56,326 bases of DNA from JBKXSZ01 sp047017005 (GCA_047017005.1 JBKXSZ010000006.1:1-56326), one strand, 5' to 3'; counted from the stretch's first letter, positions 1 to 9,055 are shown. Program-made: numbers and translations. The notes: a model not told the origin generated them from the sequence alone.

Positions 1-1
1 A

Positions 2-856
2 AGAGAAAAAACAGGTGCAGGAATGATGGACTGTAAAAAAGTTTTAACAGAAACAAACGGGGATATGGAAAAAGCCATGGAACTATTAAGAGAAAGAGGA
101 ATTGCCAAAGCAGCTAAAAAATCAGATAGAATTGCAGCAGAGGGATTAGTAGAAGCTTATGTATCAGAAGATGGAAAAGTAGGAGCTGTTGTAGAAGTTA
201 ATGCAGAAACAGACTTTGTTGCTAAAAATCAAGAATTTAAAGATTTTGTAGGAGATGTTGCAAAACAAGTTGCTTTAAAAGCACCTAAAACAGTAGAAGA
301 ATTATTAGCACAAGAATCTATTACAGAAGCTGGAAAGACAGTACAAGAAGTATTAACAGGAAAAATTGCTACTATCGGTGAAAATATGAACATTAGAAGA
401 ATTGCAAGATATGAAAGTGAAAATGGATTAGTAGAGAAATATATCCATGGAGAAGGAAAAATTGCAGTATTAGTAGAAATTACAAAACCAGACCATGAAC
501 TTGCAAAAGATATTTGTATGCAAATTGCTGCTGCAAGACCTGAATACTTAAATGAAGCAGCTGTTCCAACAGAACGTCTTGAAAAAGAAATGGAAATCCT
601 AAAAGCGCAAGCAATAAATGAAGGAAAACCAGCTGAAATTGCTGAAAAAATAGTAAAAGGAAGAGTTGGAAAATTCTATGCAGAGATTTGTTTAGTAGAC
701 CAACCATTCGTTAAAGACCCTGATATGAAAGTTTCAAAACTATTAGAATCAAAAGGTGCAGAAGTTGTAAGATTCGAAAGATTTGAAAAAGGTGAAGGAT
801 TAGAAAAAAGAGAAGAAAACTTTGCTGAAGAAGTTGCAAAACAAATAAAAGGGTAA
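2..856 (+). CDS. tsf: Elongation factor Ts (5' end cut by window edge)
   Basis: EF-Ts recharges EF-Tu by exchanging GDP for GTP in the cytoplasm. The frame is open from base 2 and reads REKTGAGMMDCKK, the conserved end of the N-terminal UBA-like domain, so the true start lies upstream of the window and the Met codon at 23 is internal. The rest shows the EF-Ts core: the NAETDFVAKN motif near residue 67 of the visible part, then two dimerisation-type repeats. About 15 N-terminal residues are missing by comparison with the family. rpsB normally precedes tsf and is probably just outside. A strong terminator follows at 861-892, so the gene is cut off transcriptionally from pyrH, its usual downstream partner. 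Confidence 0.97.
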   Translation, partial: REKTGAGMMDCKKVLTETNGDMEKAMELLRERGIAKAAKKSDRIAAEGLVEAYVSEDGKVGAVVEVNAETDFVAKNQEFKDFVGDVAKQVALKAPKTVEELLAQESITEAGKTVQEVLTGKIATIGENMNIRRIARYESENGLVEKYIHGEGKIAVLVEITKPDHELAKDICMQIAAARPEYLNEAAVPTERLEKEMEILKAQAINEGKPAEIAEKIVKGRVGKFYAEICLVDQPFVKDPDMKVSKLLESKGAEVVRFERFEKGEGLEKREENFAEEVAKQIKG

Positions 857-860
857 AACA

Positions 861-894
861 AAAAAGGTTTAGAAGAAGTTCTAAACCTTTTTGT
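861..894 (+). terminator. Intrinsic terminator of tsf
   Basis: A perfect 14-bp stem (861-874 with 879-892, loop GAAG) merges into a T-rich tail. It lies 5 bases after the tsf stop codon. Confidence 0.93.
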
Positions 895-978
895 TTTACT
901 TTATTTTATTATTTCTATTTAATTTTAGCATTTAGTATTACATTCAGTATTTTTCATTTTAGTTTATTTATTTACACT

Positions 979-1641
979 TTATAAATAATTTTTTATATCC
1001 GTTATAGAAGAAATAGTATAAGTAGGAGCAATAGAGGAAGAGTTTTTTTGGCTATCTGGATTAAACCAAATAGAATCTATGCCAAAAGAATTAGCACATT
1101 GAATATCTTTTTCTAGAGAATCTCCAATTAAAATGTATTCTGATTTTGGATTTCCTTTTACTATATTAGACAGACCTCTAATATCAGGTTTGCAATAGTT
1201 ATTATCCCAACCATAAATGGTATTAAAATAGGAAAGATAACCTAGTTTTTTTAAGGTGTTAGATTGGTCTTCAGTAAACCAATCTGTAAATGCGACAATG
1301 TTATATTTTTGTTTTTTTAAATATTTTAAAGCTTCCATACTCGCACTAGAATAGATACTATTATCATTATTTCTCCAAGTTTCTAGGAAAATTTCTGGAG
1401 TGATAGAATAATTAGATAAAATAGGGACAAGATTTTTAATGATTGATAGCATTAAATCTAATGTAACAGGTTTGCCATAACAAAATTTGGTATAGTCATT
1501 TAAAAGACTTACGCATTGTTTTTTAAAATCTTTTGAACAAGGAATATGAAATTTATTGGCTAAATCTGCTATCTCATTAGAATAATCGTGTAAAACAATA
1601 GTATTATCTAAATCCAAAATGACTGTTTTATATTTCTTCAT
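979..1641 (-). CDS. HAD-superfamily hydrolase (phosphatase-like)
   Basis: This 220-residue protein has the HAD motifs in order. Motif I is DLDNT near residue 10, with the nucleophile Asp and the acid/base Asp two residues later. Motif II is AFTDW near 117, motif III the Lys of CKPD near 151, and motif IV GDSLEKD near 173. An alpha-helical cap lies between motifs I and II, as in subfamily I enzymes. It probably hydrolyses a small phosphorylated metabolite; the substrate cannot be read from the sequence. The start is supported by GGAGG five bases before the ATG. It is transcribed against its neighbours, in the block that separates tsf from pyrH. Confidence 0.85.
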   Translation of the reverse strand: MKKYKTVILDLDNTIVLHDYSNEIADLANKFHIPCSKDFKKQCVSLLNDYTKFCYGKPVTLDLMLSIIKNLVPILSNYSITPEIFLETWRNNDNSIYSSASMEALKYLKKQKYNIVAFTDWFTEDQSNTLKKLGYLSYFNTIYGWDNNYCKPDIRGLSNIVKGNPKSEYILIGDSLEKDIQCANSFGIDSIWFNPDSQKNSSSIAPTYTISSITDIKNYL

Positions 1642-1759
1642 TTTTACCTCCCAGGTGAAATCTTAAAATAAGTATATAAGGTTGCTAGAAAAAAGTCAAA
1701 CAAAGGAATAGAAAAGGGTAGATAAGTTTAAACTTGAATATAAGTCATAAAATTATAAC

Positions 1760-1772
1760 CTTCTATGATTCC
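1760..1772. repeat. Target-site duplication of the IS30 element (left copy)
   Basis: CTTCTATGATTCC is repeated exactly at 3427-3439 directly outside the other terminal inverted repeat. IS30 itself is known for 2-3 bp duplications, so 13 bp is long. Confidence 0.88.
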
Positions 1773-1834
1773 GGTGAATTGTAAAAGTAAAATATAGTTT
1801 GAAAAAGTAACGTCAAGTGTAAGATTAAGAGCAA

Positions 1835-1881
1835 AAAATAAGCAAAATTTTAATAATAAATATTGAAATTTTGCTTATTTT
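1835..1881. repeat. Perfect 16-bp inverted repeat inside the IS30 element
   Basis: The arms at 1835-1850 and 1866-1881 are exact complements around a 15-base loop, about 165 bases downstream of the transposase stop (which is on the minus strand). The left arm ends in an A-run, giving a U-run on the minus transcript, so it could end transposase transcription or block read-through into the element. Confidence 0.75.
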
Positions 1882-2045
1882 AATGTAAAATTTAAATAGA
1901 TTTTAGAAAAAATTTGCATAACAAACAAGCAAAATCGATTTAGAATTTTTTAGTGTAAGACTAACATCTACTTTGCTTGATTATAGTTCAACAGAACCTA
2001 TGGAGTTAATGCAAGTGTTTCTGATTTTAAATATTTAACTGAGTT

Positions 2046-3293
2046 TTATTTAATTTTTAAAAGATATGGTTGTAGTGTGACCGTATCTTTTTCAATCTTT
2101 TGTATATTCAATTTCTTTAGTACATAATCCCCATAAAAGTATGTAAATACTTCATAAGGTGTTCTACCACCTAAAATAGCTCTAGGTACAGAGTTTATGT
2201 GAGAAAACATTAAATTTAAATCTTCTTGAGTTAATTTATCTAGATTTCTTTTGCTCGGTAAAATATTTCTAACAAGATTATGATTATTTTCAACATGAGG
2301 TTTTTGATTAGGTCTTTGAGGATCACAATAAAATATATGTCCTCTTGCTTCAGCTGTTTGATAGTTGTTTTCAAATAAGTCATATTTTTCAAATTCTGAA
2401 CCTCTATCTGTAAGTAATAATGAAAAATGAGTATAATAATCATCTTCTAATATTTTTTGAAGCTTATCTAAAGTACTTGCCATTGATACAGAAGTTTTTT
2501 CTTTATGCAGAAATCCTATCATTAGTCCTGTATTTTCAAATATGAAAGTTTGAATATATGGACCTGATTGACTATTGTAAACAGTATCCATTTCAGTTGT
2601 GTGTTCAAATGGATGAGTTTTTGCATATTCTAAATAATCTTTGTATTCTCGTCCTTCATAGTTAACAGGTTGCCTTCTTTTCTTAAGTTTTTTTGATTTG
2701 ATTCTTCTACTAACTTTTTTCTTTAGAGAAAAATTATCAATACCAAATTCTTTAAAAAGTCCCATTTCAATATATGTATATAAAGTTTTAGAACATTGAG
2801 TAATTTCTTTGTGATTTTCTAAAATTTGATAAATAGTTTGACCTTGATTTAAAAGAGGTTTAATAATAGTTGCAATTTGCTTTAATTCTGAATAATCAAG
2901 ATTGACTCCAATTCTTGAATCCACTAAAGTATATAAATAAGATTCGTTAGCCTTATTCGCATAGTAAAAATATTTGTCTAACTTGCATTTGTTAATATTA
3001 GGACAAGAATTACAGGCGCCGATATTTCTATCTCTTCGAGAACAATATGGTTCTTTGTATCTATCACATTTTTTGTAACATTTACCACAATTCTTTAAAT
3101 ATATACAAATGCTATCACGATTAAAAGTATTTCTTAGTTTTATTTTTCTGTGTTTTTCAATTTCTTTTGCAATAGTTGAAGGATGACGATTAATTTTTCT
3201 TGCTATTTGTGTTTTAGATAATCCTTCAATGATTCCTAATTCAATATTTTTTCTATCTTCTAAAGAAAGATGTGTTGTGTATTTTTTATTCAT
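2046..3293 (-). CDS. IS30-family transposase
   Basis: This is a DDE transposase of 415 residues. The N-terminus (about 8-50) is the IS30 helix-turn-helix (LSLEDRKNIELG, then a second HTH with RHPSTIAKEI). A Cys-rich segment at 69-103 with several CxxC pairs suggests a zinc-binding region. The catalytic triad is visible as D236 (EMDTV), D296 (LTDRGSEF) and E335 (HVENNHNL). The start chosen is the ATG at 3293, six bases after GGAG; a longer reading from 3305 would begin inside that ribosome site. The frame is intact, so the transposase may be active. Confidence 0.93.
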   Translation of the reverse strand: MNKKYTTHLSLEDRKNIELGIIEGLSKTQIARKINRHPSTIAKEIEKHRKIKLRNTFNRDSICIYLKNCGKCYKKCDRYKEPYCSRRDRNIGACNSCPNINKCKLDKYFYYANKANESYLYTLVDSRIGVNLDYSELKQIATIIKPLLNQGQTIYQILENHKEITQCSKTLYTYIEMGLFKEFGIDNFSLKKKVSRRIKSKKLKKRRQPVNYEGREYKDYLEYAKTHPFEHTTEMDTVYNSQSGPYIQTFIFENTGLMIGFLHKEKTSVSMASTLDKLQKILEDDYYTHFSLLLTDRGSEFEKYDLFENNYQTAEARGHIFYCDPQRPNQKPHVENNHNLVRNILPSKRNLDKLTQEDLNLMFSHINSVPRAILGGRTPYEVFTYFYGDYVLKKLNIQKIEKDTVTLQPYLLKIK

Positions 3294-3457
3294 ATATAAC
3301 TCCATTTCTTCAGAAACACTTGCTGATTTAATTATAACAAATGGACGTTACTCTTACAATTATAGTAGTGTAAGACTTAAATACATTATTATATATTCAA
3401 AGTAGACTTTACTTTTACAATTCACCCTTCTATGATTCCAAGAAAAAACTATAACTA

Positions 3458-3535
3458 TCTATTGACAAAGAGCATAAAGTATAGTAACCTATGAATAGAT
3501 AAACATATGAATAACTATGCATATGAAAGGAGAAT
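3458..3535 (+). promoter_or_regulatory. Promoter/operator region of the arsR-type/metal ATPase operon
   Basis: A TTGACA box lies near 3462, just outside the IS30 right-hand duplication. It is followed by AT-rich repeats of the form TATGAATA (twice) and an ACTATGCATATG stretch before the AGGAG ribosome site. ArsR/SmtB repressors bind AT-rich dyads of this kind. The -10 box is not clear, so the operator call is an inference from position and family. Confidence 0.4.
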
Positions 3536-3543
3536 AGTAAGAG

Positions 3544-3918
3544 ATGAAAGATGAGGAACTAAACTTAGTATGTGGAGAAAATTGTCCCCACTATAACAAA
3601 ATAGAGCAGGTAAAAAAAGTAGAACCTTCCAGAGAAGAAATCTTAAACCTATCAGATATGTTCAAAATTTTTGCAGATGATACAAGACTTCGTATTATTT
3701 GTGAAATACTAAATGAAGAATTATGTGTATGTGATTTATGTGAGCTATTAGATTTAAACCAATCTACAGTATCTCATCAATTACAAATATTACGAAATAG
3801 CAAATTAGTAAAAAACAGAAGAGAAGGAAAACAAGTTTTTTATTCTCTACAAGACGAGCATGTTGAAAAAATTATTAAAATGGCATTAGAACATATATTA
3901 GAAAAGGAGGGAAAATAA
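3544..3918 (+). CDS. ArsR/SmtB-family metal-responsive repressor
   Basis: This 124-residue winged-helix protein resembles CadC/SmtB. The N-terminal arm carries CGENCPH (near 10-16), and the predicted recognition region carries ELCVCDLCELLDLNQSTVSHQLQ (about 60-82). That ELCVCDLC segment is the place of the alpha3 metal site of ArsR/CadC proteins, which use Cys thiolates for Cd, Pb or As sensing. It probably represses its own operon until metal binds. Its stop codon overlaps the ATPase start (TAATG), indicating coupled translation. Which metal it senses is not certain. Confidence 0.92.
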   Translation: MKDEELNLVCGENCPHYNKIEQVKKVEPSREEILNLSDMFKIFADDTRLRIICEILNEELCVCDLCELLDLNQSTVSHQLQILRNSKLVKNRREGKQVFYSLQDEHVEKIIKMALEHILEKEGK

Positions 3919-5810
3919 TGGCTTGTAAGAATTGTGAAGGGCATTGCAATAATGAAGAAGAAAAAGCAGATAAAATAGAAAAGCAAGCAAAACAAAAAAG
4001 AAAGATGGTACTATATACTCTTTCTGTTGCACTATTCTTGATGGGATTCTTACCAGTATTTCAAAATTTAAGAGTGGTTATTTATTTCCTATCAGTCGCT
4101 TTTGCTGGCTATGACTTAATATTAGAAGGAATAAAGAATGTTTTTCAGTTAAATTTTGAGGAAGATACTTTAATGACAATTGCAGTTATTGCAGCTTTTG
4201 TATTAGGAGATTTTCCAGAGGCTTGTATGGTTGTTTTACTATTTAAACTGGGAGAATTTTTAGAGGATAGAGCAATTAATAAATCAAATGAAAATATTAG
4301 TCAGATTGCACAAATTAAAGCCAATACAGCAAACCTTATAAAGGACGAAGAAACAACAGAAATAGTAGAAGTAGAAACTTTAAGAATAGGAGATATCATT
4401 CTTATTAAACCAGGAGAAAAGGTACCAGTTGATTGCAAAATATTAGAAGGAAAATCAAACTTAGATACTTCAAGTATTACAGGGGAGAGTAAGCCATTAG
4501 AGGTAACAAAAGATATGGAAATATTATCTGGAACAATCAATCTAAATGGCAGTCTTACTTGTAAAGTAACAAAAGAATTTAAAGATTCTACAGCTTCTCA
4601 AATTATTGATTTGGTATATGAAGCACAAAATAACAAAGGAAATACGGAAAAGTTTATAACCAAATTTTCTAAAATATATACACCAACGGTTATTGCAATT
4701 GCCGTTATATTAGCAATTGTTCCACCTCTATTTGGAATTTTAGACTTTAAAACTTGGATAGAAAGAGCACTTGTATTTTTAGTAGCATCTTGCCCTTGTA
4801 GTTTAGTAATATCAGTACCATTAGCTTTCTTCTCTTGTGTAGGAGCTATTTCAAAAAAAGGCCTTATTATTAAGGGAACAAAACATGTAGAAAGTTTAGC
4901 AAATGCCCAAATAATTGCTTTTGATAAAACAGGAACTTTAACAACAGGAAAGATGGTAGTCGATAAAATACAAGCAGTAGGAGATACAAACAGAGAAGAT
5001 ATAATAAAATGGATATATAACTTAGAAAGAAATTCTACGCATCCGATTGCGACAGCCATTGCAGAAGTGGCAAAGAAAGAAAAGATAGACAATATTCCAG
5101 TGACAGATTATGAAGAAATAGCAGGACATGGGATTAAAGGAAAAATAGAGGGGAAAGAGTGTCTATTAGGAAATCAAAAAATACTACAAAAACAGGATGT
5201 ATTGCTACCAAAAGAAGTAGAAGAAGATGCTATATATCTAGCAATGGATGGAAAAGTAGTAGGATATATGACAGTAATGGAAAAAGTAAGAGAAGAAACA
5301 CAAGGCTTAGTAGAGAAATTTAAAAAGATTGGTGTTTCTAAAGTAATTATGCTAACAGGAGATAATAAAAAGCAGGCGGAAAAAATTGCTAATCAAATAG
5401 GTGTAGATGAAGTATATAGTAGTTTGCTACCACAGGATAAGCTAGAGAAAATAAAAAAAGTAAAAGAAAGCGGTAAACAGGTTGTTTTTGTGGGGGATGG
5501 AATCAATGATAGTCCAGTTTTAGCAACAGCTAACTTTGGTATTGCAATGGGAGAAGGTACAGAAATTGCAGGGACAAGTAGTGATGGTATTTTACTTTCA
5601 AATAATATTGGTATGATTCCAAATATAATACAGACTGCAAAATTTAGTATGAAAATTATAAAGTTCAATATTACTTTTTCACTTATTATTAAAGCAATCG
5701 TATTAATTTTAGGTACATTAGGAATTGCACCAATTTGGTCTGCTATTTTAGCCGATACAGGAGTAACTTTCTTAACAGTGCTAAACAGTATGCGTATATT
5801 TAAAAAATAG
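3918..5810 (+). CDS. Heavy-metal P1B-type ATPase (Zn/Cd/Pb exporter type)
   Basis: This 630-residue membrane pump probably exports Zn2+, Cd2+ or Pb2+ using ATP. Visible motifs are TGES (188-191) in the actuator domain, CPC (292-294) in the metal-binding helix, the phosphorylated Asp in DKTGTLT (D336), THPIA in the nucleotide domain, MLTGDN and GDGINDSP. The usual N-terminal HMA domain (GMxCxxC) is missing. Instead there is a short MACKNCEGHC leader that could take up metal. The CPC form fits ZntA/CadA rather than plain copper pumps, but the metal is an inference. It is translationally coupled to the upstream repressor and ends before a terminator at 5916-5945. Confidence 0.93.
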   Translation: MACKNCEGHCNNEEEKADKIEKQAKQKRKMVLYTLSVALFLMGFLPVFQNLRVVIYFLSVAFAGYDLILEGIKNVFQLNFEEDTLMTIAVIAAFVLGDFPEACMVVLLFKLGEFLEDRAINKSNENISQIAQIKANTANLIKDEETTEIVEVETLRIGDIILIKPGEKVPVDCKILEGKSNLDTSSITGESKPLEVTKDMEILSGTINLNGSLTCKVTKEFKDSTASQIIDLVYEAQNNKGNTEKFITKFSKIYTPTVIAIAVILAIVPPLFGILDFKTWIERALVFLVASCPCSLVISVPLAFFSCVGAISKKGLIIKGTKHVESLANAQIIAFDKTGTLTTGKMVVDKIQAVGDTNREDIIKWIYNLERNSTHPIATAIAEVAKKEKIDNIPVTDYEEIAGHGIKGKIEGKECLLGNQKILQKQDVLLPKEVEEDAIYLAMDGKVVGYMTVMEKVREETQGLVEKFKKIGVSKVIMLTGDNKKQAEKIANQIGVDEVYSSLLPQDKLEKIKKVKESGKQVVFVGDGINDSPVLATANFGIAMGEGTEIAGTSSDGILLSNNIGMIPNIIQTAKFSMKIIKFNITFSLIIKAIVLILGTLGIAPIWSAILADTGVTFLTVLNSMRIFKK

Positions 5811-5915
5811 AAAAAAAGATAGGTTTTAAATAAGAACCTTTAAAAATAAAGTTGAAATTATTAATTTTGTCTGCGAAATACCAGAAGGAAGATTCAGTAT
5901 CTGCAAAATTCCTAG

Positions 5916-5947
5916 AAAAAGCATACCAAGATTGGGATGCTTTTTTC
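5916..5947 (+). terminator. Terminator after the metal ATPase
   Basis: The arms AAAAAGCAT (5916-5924) and ATGCTTTTT (5937-5945) pair, with a partly paired ACC/GGG extension, followed by T residues. The rest of the 5811-6106 gap holds no convincing gene. Confidence 0.7.
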
Positions 5948-6106
5948 TTTTGTAAAAGGTAAGATACAGAAAACAAGAAATTCTTAAGAAAATATAAAAA
6001 ACAGGTAGCAATTTTAAGACTAGATATGATAGAATAAAAAAAGTTAAATTTTAAAGTGAAATTTCTAGTAAATAGAAATAAAAAATAGAATAAGGAGAGT
6101 GTGTAT

Positions 6107-6814
6107 ATGGCAGAGCTTGCATATAACAGAATCTTGTTAAAATTAAGCGGAGAGGCATTAGCAGGAGAGAAAAAAACAGGAATTGATGCAGATGTACTTG
6201 GTAAAATCTGTGACCAGATTAAAGAAGTAGTAGACTTAGGTGTAGAAGTTGCAATTGTTGTAGGAGGAGGAAACTTTTGGAGAGGTAAATATGGACACCA
6301 AATGGAAAGAACTACTTCAGACTATATGGGAATGCTTGCAACTACTATTAATGGCTTAGCACTTCAAGATGCGATTGAAGCAAGAGGAATTCATACCAGA
6401 CTTCAAACGGCAATTGAAATGCGACAAATTGCAGAACCATATATCAAAAGGAAAGCAATGAAACATTTAGAAAAAGGAAGAGTTGTTATTTTCTCTTGTG
6501 GAACTGGTAACCCATTCTTTTCAACAGATACAGGTGCGGCTTTAAGAGCAGCAGAAATGGATGCAGAAGTAATATTACTTGCTAAAACAATTGATGGGGT
6601 ATATTCAGCAGACCCAAAAGTAGATTCTAATGCTGTTAAATATGAGGAAATTAGCTATTTAGATATTCTAAATAAAGATTTAAAAGTAATGGATTCAACA
6701 GCAACATCTCTATGTAAAGACAATCAAATTCCACTTATTGTATTTGGAATTGACAAACCAGAAAATATGGTTCGTATTATAAAAGGTGAGAAAATAGGAA
6801 CGATTGTTAGATAG
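6107..6814 (+). CDS. pyrH: Uridylate kinase (UMP kinase)
   Basis: Bacterial UMP kinase phosphorylates UMP to UDP in pyrimidine synthesis and acts as a hexamer. The protein has the amino-acid-kinase fold: RILLKLSGEAL at the start, the glycine loop VVGGGNFWRG, the GMLATTINGLALQDA segment, and FSCGTGNPFFSTDTGAALRA in the nucleotide region. The ATG at 6107 is chosen because GGAG lies 9 bases before it; the GTG at 6101 is too close. It heads the cluster with frr, uppS, cdsA and rseP. Here pyrH is parted from tsf by about 5.2 kb. Confidence 0.97.
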   Translation: MAELAYNRILLKLSGEALAGEKKTGIDADVLGKICDQIKEVVDLGVEVAIVVGGGNFWRGKYGHQMERTTSDYMGMLATTINGLALQDAIEARGIHTRLQTAIEMRQIAEPYIKRKAMKHLEKGRVVIFSCGTGNPFFSTDTGAALRAAEMDAEVILLAKTIDGVYSADPKVDSNAVKYEEISYLDILNKDLKVMDSTATSLCKDNQIPLIVFGIDKPENMVRIIKGEKIGTIVR

Positions 6815-6906
6815 AATGAAAATACAAAAAGAAAAAGTAAGATTAAAAAATAAAAATTAAAACAAAATTAAAACAAAACGATAATAGAAATTAGGAGGAA
6901 TTTATT

Positions 6907-7458
6907 ATGTTAGACTATAGTGTAATGGAAGAAAAAATGAATAAGTCAATTAGTGTATTTGAAGAAAAACTAGCAGAAATTAGAGCGGGAAGAGCAAATC
7001 CAGCTATTTTAAACAAAATTAAAGTAAACTATTATGGACAACCAACGCCAATCAATCAAGTTGCTGGCATATCAGTACCAGAAGCAAGATTGATAGTGAT
7101 TCAACCATGGGATTTAAGTTTATTAAAAGAAATTGAAAAAGAGATTTTAAAAGCCGATATTGGAATTAATCCAAATAATGATGGAAAAGTAATTCGTTTA
7201 GCTTTCCCAGAATTAAATGAAGAAAGAAGAAAAGAATTAGTAAAAGAAATAAAAAAAATGTCTGAAGAAGCAAAAGTAGCAATTCGTGCTATCAGAAGAG
7301 AAGCTATTGATAACTTTAAAGCAATGCAAAAAAATAGTGAAATTACAGAAGACGAATTAAAAACAGCGGAAGATAATGTACAAAAAATTACGGATAAAAA
7401 AGTAGAAGAAATAGAAAAAAGATATCAAACAAAAGAAAAAGAATTAATGTCAATTTAA
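6907..7458 (+). CDS. frr: Ribosome recycling factor
   Basis: RRF splits post-termination ribosomes together with EF-G. The 183-residue protein has the usual length and features: the early EIRAGRANPAIL helix, the middle domain with ISVPEARLIVIQPWD and NPNNDGKVIRLAFPELNEERRKELVK, and a long C-terminal helix. AGGAGG lies 7-8 bases before the ATG. It sits 92 bases after pyrH and 44 bases before uppS, in the conserved order, and is probably co-transcribed. Confidence 0.97.
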   Translation: MLDYSVMEEKMNKSISVFEEKLAEIRAGRANPAILNKIKVNYYGQPTPINQVAGISVPEARLIVIQPWDLSLLKEIEKEILKADIGINPNNDGKVIRLAFPELNEERRKELVKEIKKMSEEAKVAIRAIRREAIDNFKAMQKNSEITEDELKTAEDNVQKITDKKVEEIEKRYQTKEKELMSI

Positions 7459-7502
7459 TGGAATAAGATAGAAAGAGAAGAAAACAAAATAAGGAGAAAA
7501 AA

Positions 7503-8213
7503 ATGGAGTCAGAAATTAATTTCCCAAAACATATTGCTATTATTATGGATGGAAATCGAAGATGGGCTAGGAAAAAGGGATTACCTGTTAAGTTAGGACA
7601 CAAAGAAGGTGCAAAAGTATTAGAAAACATAGTACGTTATGCAAATAAAATAGGATTATCATATATTACTGTCTATGCTTTTTCAACAGAAAATTGGAAG
7701 CGTACAGAAGAAGAAGTGGGAGCTCTTATGATGCTATTACAAAACTATTTAGACGATTTTAGCAAGAGAGCAGATACAGAAAATATTGTAATTCGAGTAC
7801 TGGGAGATATTTCTGAACTTTCAAAAGGAATGCAAAAATCAATTCAAAATGCAATTGAAAGAACTAAAAATAATACCGGCGTTGTTTTTAATATTGCTTT
7901 TAATTATGGAGGTAGAACGGAGCTTGTTAAAGCTACAAAAGAAATTGCAAAGCAGGTAGGAGAAGGAAAATTAAAGCCAGAAGAAATTAACGAAAAAACA
8001 ATAGAAGAACATCTATATACCAAAGGAATGCCAGACCCAGATTTATTAATTCGAACAAGTGGAGAGCTAAGAACAAGTAACTTCTTACCATGGCAATTAG
8101 TATATACGGAATTTATCTTTTTCGACAAACTATGGCCAGACTTCACAGAAAAAGATTTAGATGAAGCAATTGAAGAATATCAAAGACGAAACCGCAAATT
8201 TGGGGCAAAATAA
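7503..8213 (+). CDS. uppS: Isoprenyl transferase (undecaprenyl diphosphate synthase)
   Basis: This cis-prenyltransferase builds undecaprenyl diphosphate, the lipid carrier for peptidoglycan, from IPP and an allylic diphosphate. The 236-residue protein has HIAIIMDGNRRWA near 10-22 (catalytic Asp), GHKEGAK, the YAFSTENWKR motif near 60-69, and the C-terminal DLLIRTSGELRTSNFLPWQ block with ELxFxD-type residues following. AAGGAG precedes the ATG. It lies in the pyrH-frr-uppS-cdsA run. Confidence 0.97.
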   Translation: MESEINFPKHIAIIMDGNRRWARKKGLPVKLGHKEGAKVLENIVRYANKIGLSYITVYAFSTENWKRTEEEVGALMMLLQNYLDDFSKRADTENIVIRVLGDISELSKGMQKSIQNAIERTKNNTGVVFNIAFNYGGRTELVKATKEIAKQVGEGKLKPEEINEKTIEEHLYTKGMPDPDLLIRTSGELRTSNFLPWQLVYTEFIFFDKLWPDFTEKDLDEAIEEYQRRNRKFGAK

Positions 8214-8251
8214 AAAATAACAAAAAGAAAAACCAAAAGGAGAACCAAGAA

Positions 8252-9055
8252 ATGGATATAAAAAGATTTACCACTGCACTATTAGGATTTCCATTAGTAG
8301 CCGCTGTATTAATATTTGGTAATGTATATATTGTAGATATTGCATTTGCCATTATCGCCATCATGAGTTTACATGAATATTTTGATAGTTTTAAAGAAAA
8401 GGCACATCCTGTAAAATGGATTGGATATATATTAGCTACTTTAATAGCATTCATTCATGTAATTCCAAAAGAACATTTACTATATATCATCGCATCTATT
8501 ACCCCAATTTCTATTTTAGTATTATTTGTTCAAAGTATTATAAACAATAAAAAGACGGACATAAAAGACATAGCCATTACCTTTTTTGGTATCTGCTATA
8601 TCGGACTATTCCTTATGTTTATTCCATTAATCAATGGAATGGAAAATGGAAAAATCTATATTTGGTTCCCAATTATAGCAGCATGGGGAACTGATATCTT
8701 TGCTTATTTAACGGGTAAGGCGATAGGAAAACATAAATTTACAGAGATAAGTCCAAATAAAACAATAGAAGGTTGTATGGGAGGAACCATAGGAGCTGTT
8801 ATTCTAATGCTAGCCTATACAGCAATTTGTAATCAAGTATTCCATTTACAAATAAATTATCTATATATGCTCATCATTTCCATTATATTAAGCGTAATTG
8901 GGCAAATTGGAGATTTAGCAGCATCTAGTATAAAACGATATAATGAAATAAAAGATTTTAGTAACTTAATTCCAGGACACGGAGGAATGTTAGATAGAAT
9001 TGATAGTGTTATCTTTATTGCTCCTTTCGCATATATGTTATTAAGTTTACTTTAA
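8252..9055 (+). CDS. cdsA: Phosphatidate cytidylyltransferase
   Basis: CdsA makes CDP-diacylglycerol from phosphatidic acid and CTP in the membrane. The 267-residue protein is strongly hydrophobic with about eight membrane segments. It carries the signature near the C-terminus: SxxKRxxxxKDFSxxxPGHGGxxDRxDS, seen as SSIKRYNEIKDF followed by IPGHGGMLDRIDS. AAAGGAG stands before the ATG. The gene that usually follows, dxr, is absent and rseP comes next after 90 bases. PgsA, which uses its product, is encoded at 51013. Confidence 0.96.
   Translation: MDIKRFTTALLGFPLVAAVLIFGNVYIVDIAFAIIAIMSLHEYFDSFKEKAHPVKWIGYILATLIAFIHVIPKEHLLYIIASITPISILVLFVQSIINNKKTDIKDIAITFFGICYIGLFLMFIPLINGMENGKIYIWFPIIAAWGTDIFAYLTGKAIGKHKFTEISPNKTIEGCMGGTIGAVILMLAYTAICNQVFHLQINYLYMLIISIILSVIGQIGDLAASSIKRYNEIKDFSNLIPGHGGMLDRIDSVIFIAPFAYMLLSLL

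Larger units (their letters stand above)
1773..3426 (-). mobile_element. IS30-family insertion sequence, complete
   Basis: Both ends are visible. The left end begins GGTGAATTGTAAAAGTAAA at 1773, and the right end, read inward from 3426, begins with the same 19 bases. A 13-bp direct repeat, CTTCTATGATTCC, flanks the element at 1760-1772 and 3427-3439. The 1654-bp element holds one transposase gene on the minus strand. Intact ends and repeats suggest a fairly recent insertion in the gap between the HAD and ArsR genes. Confidence 0.93.

Noticed and set aside
4301..5092. Minus-strand open frames across the P-type ATPase
   Set aside because: They mirror the strongly supported ATPase frame, have no ribosome site and no recognisable domain.
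5820..6011. Possible small gene or leader between the ATPase and pyrH
   Set aside because: Short frames on both strands lack start signals; the stretch is explained by the terminator.
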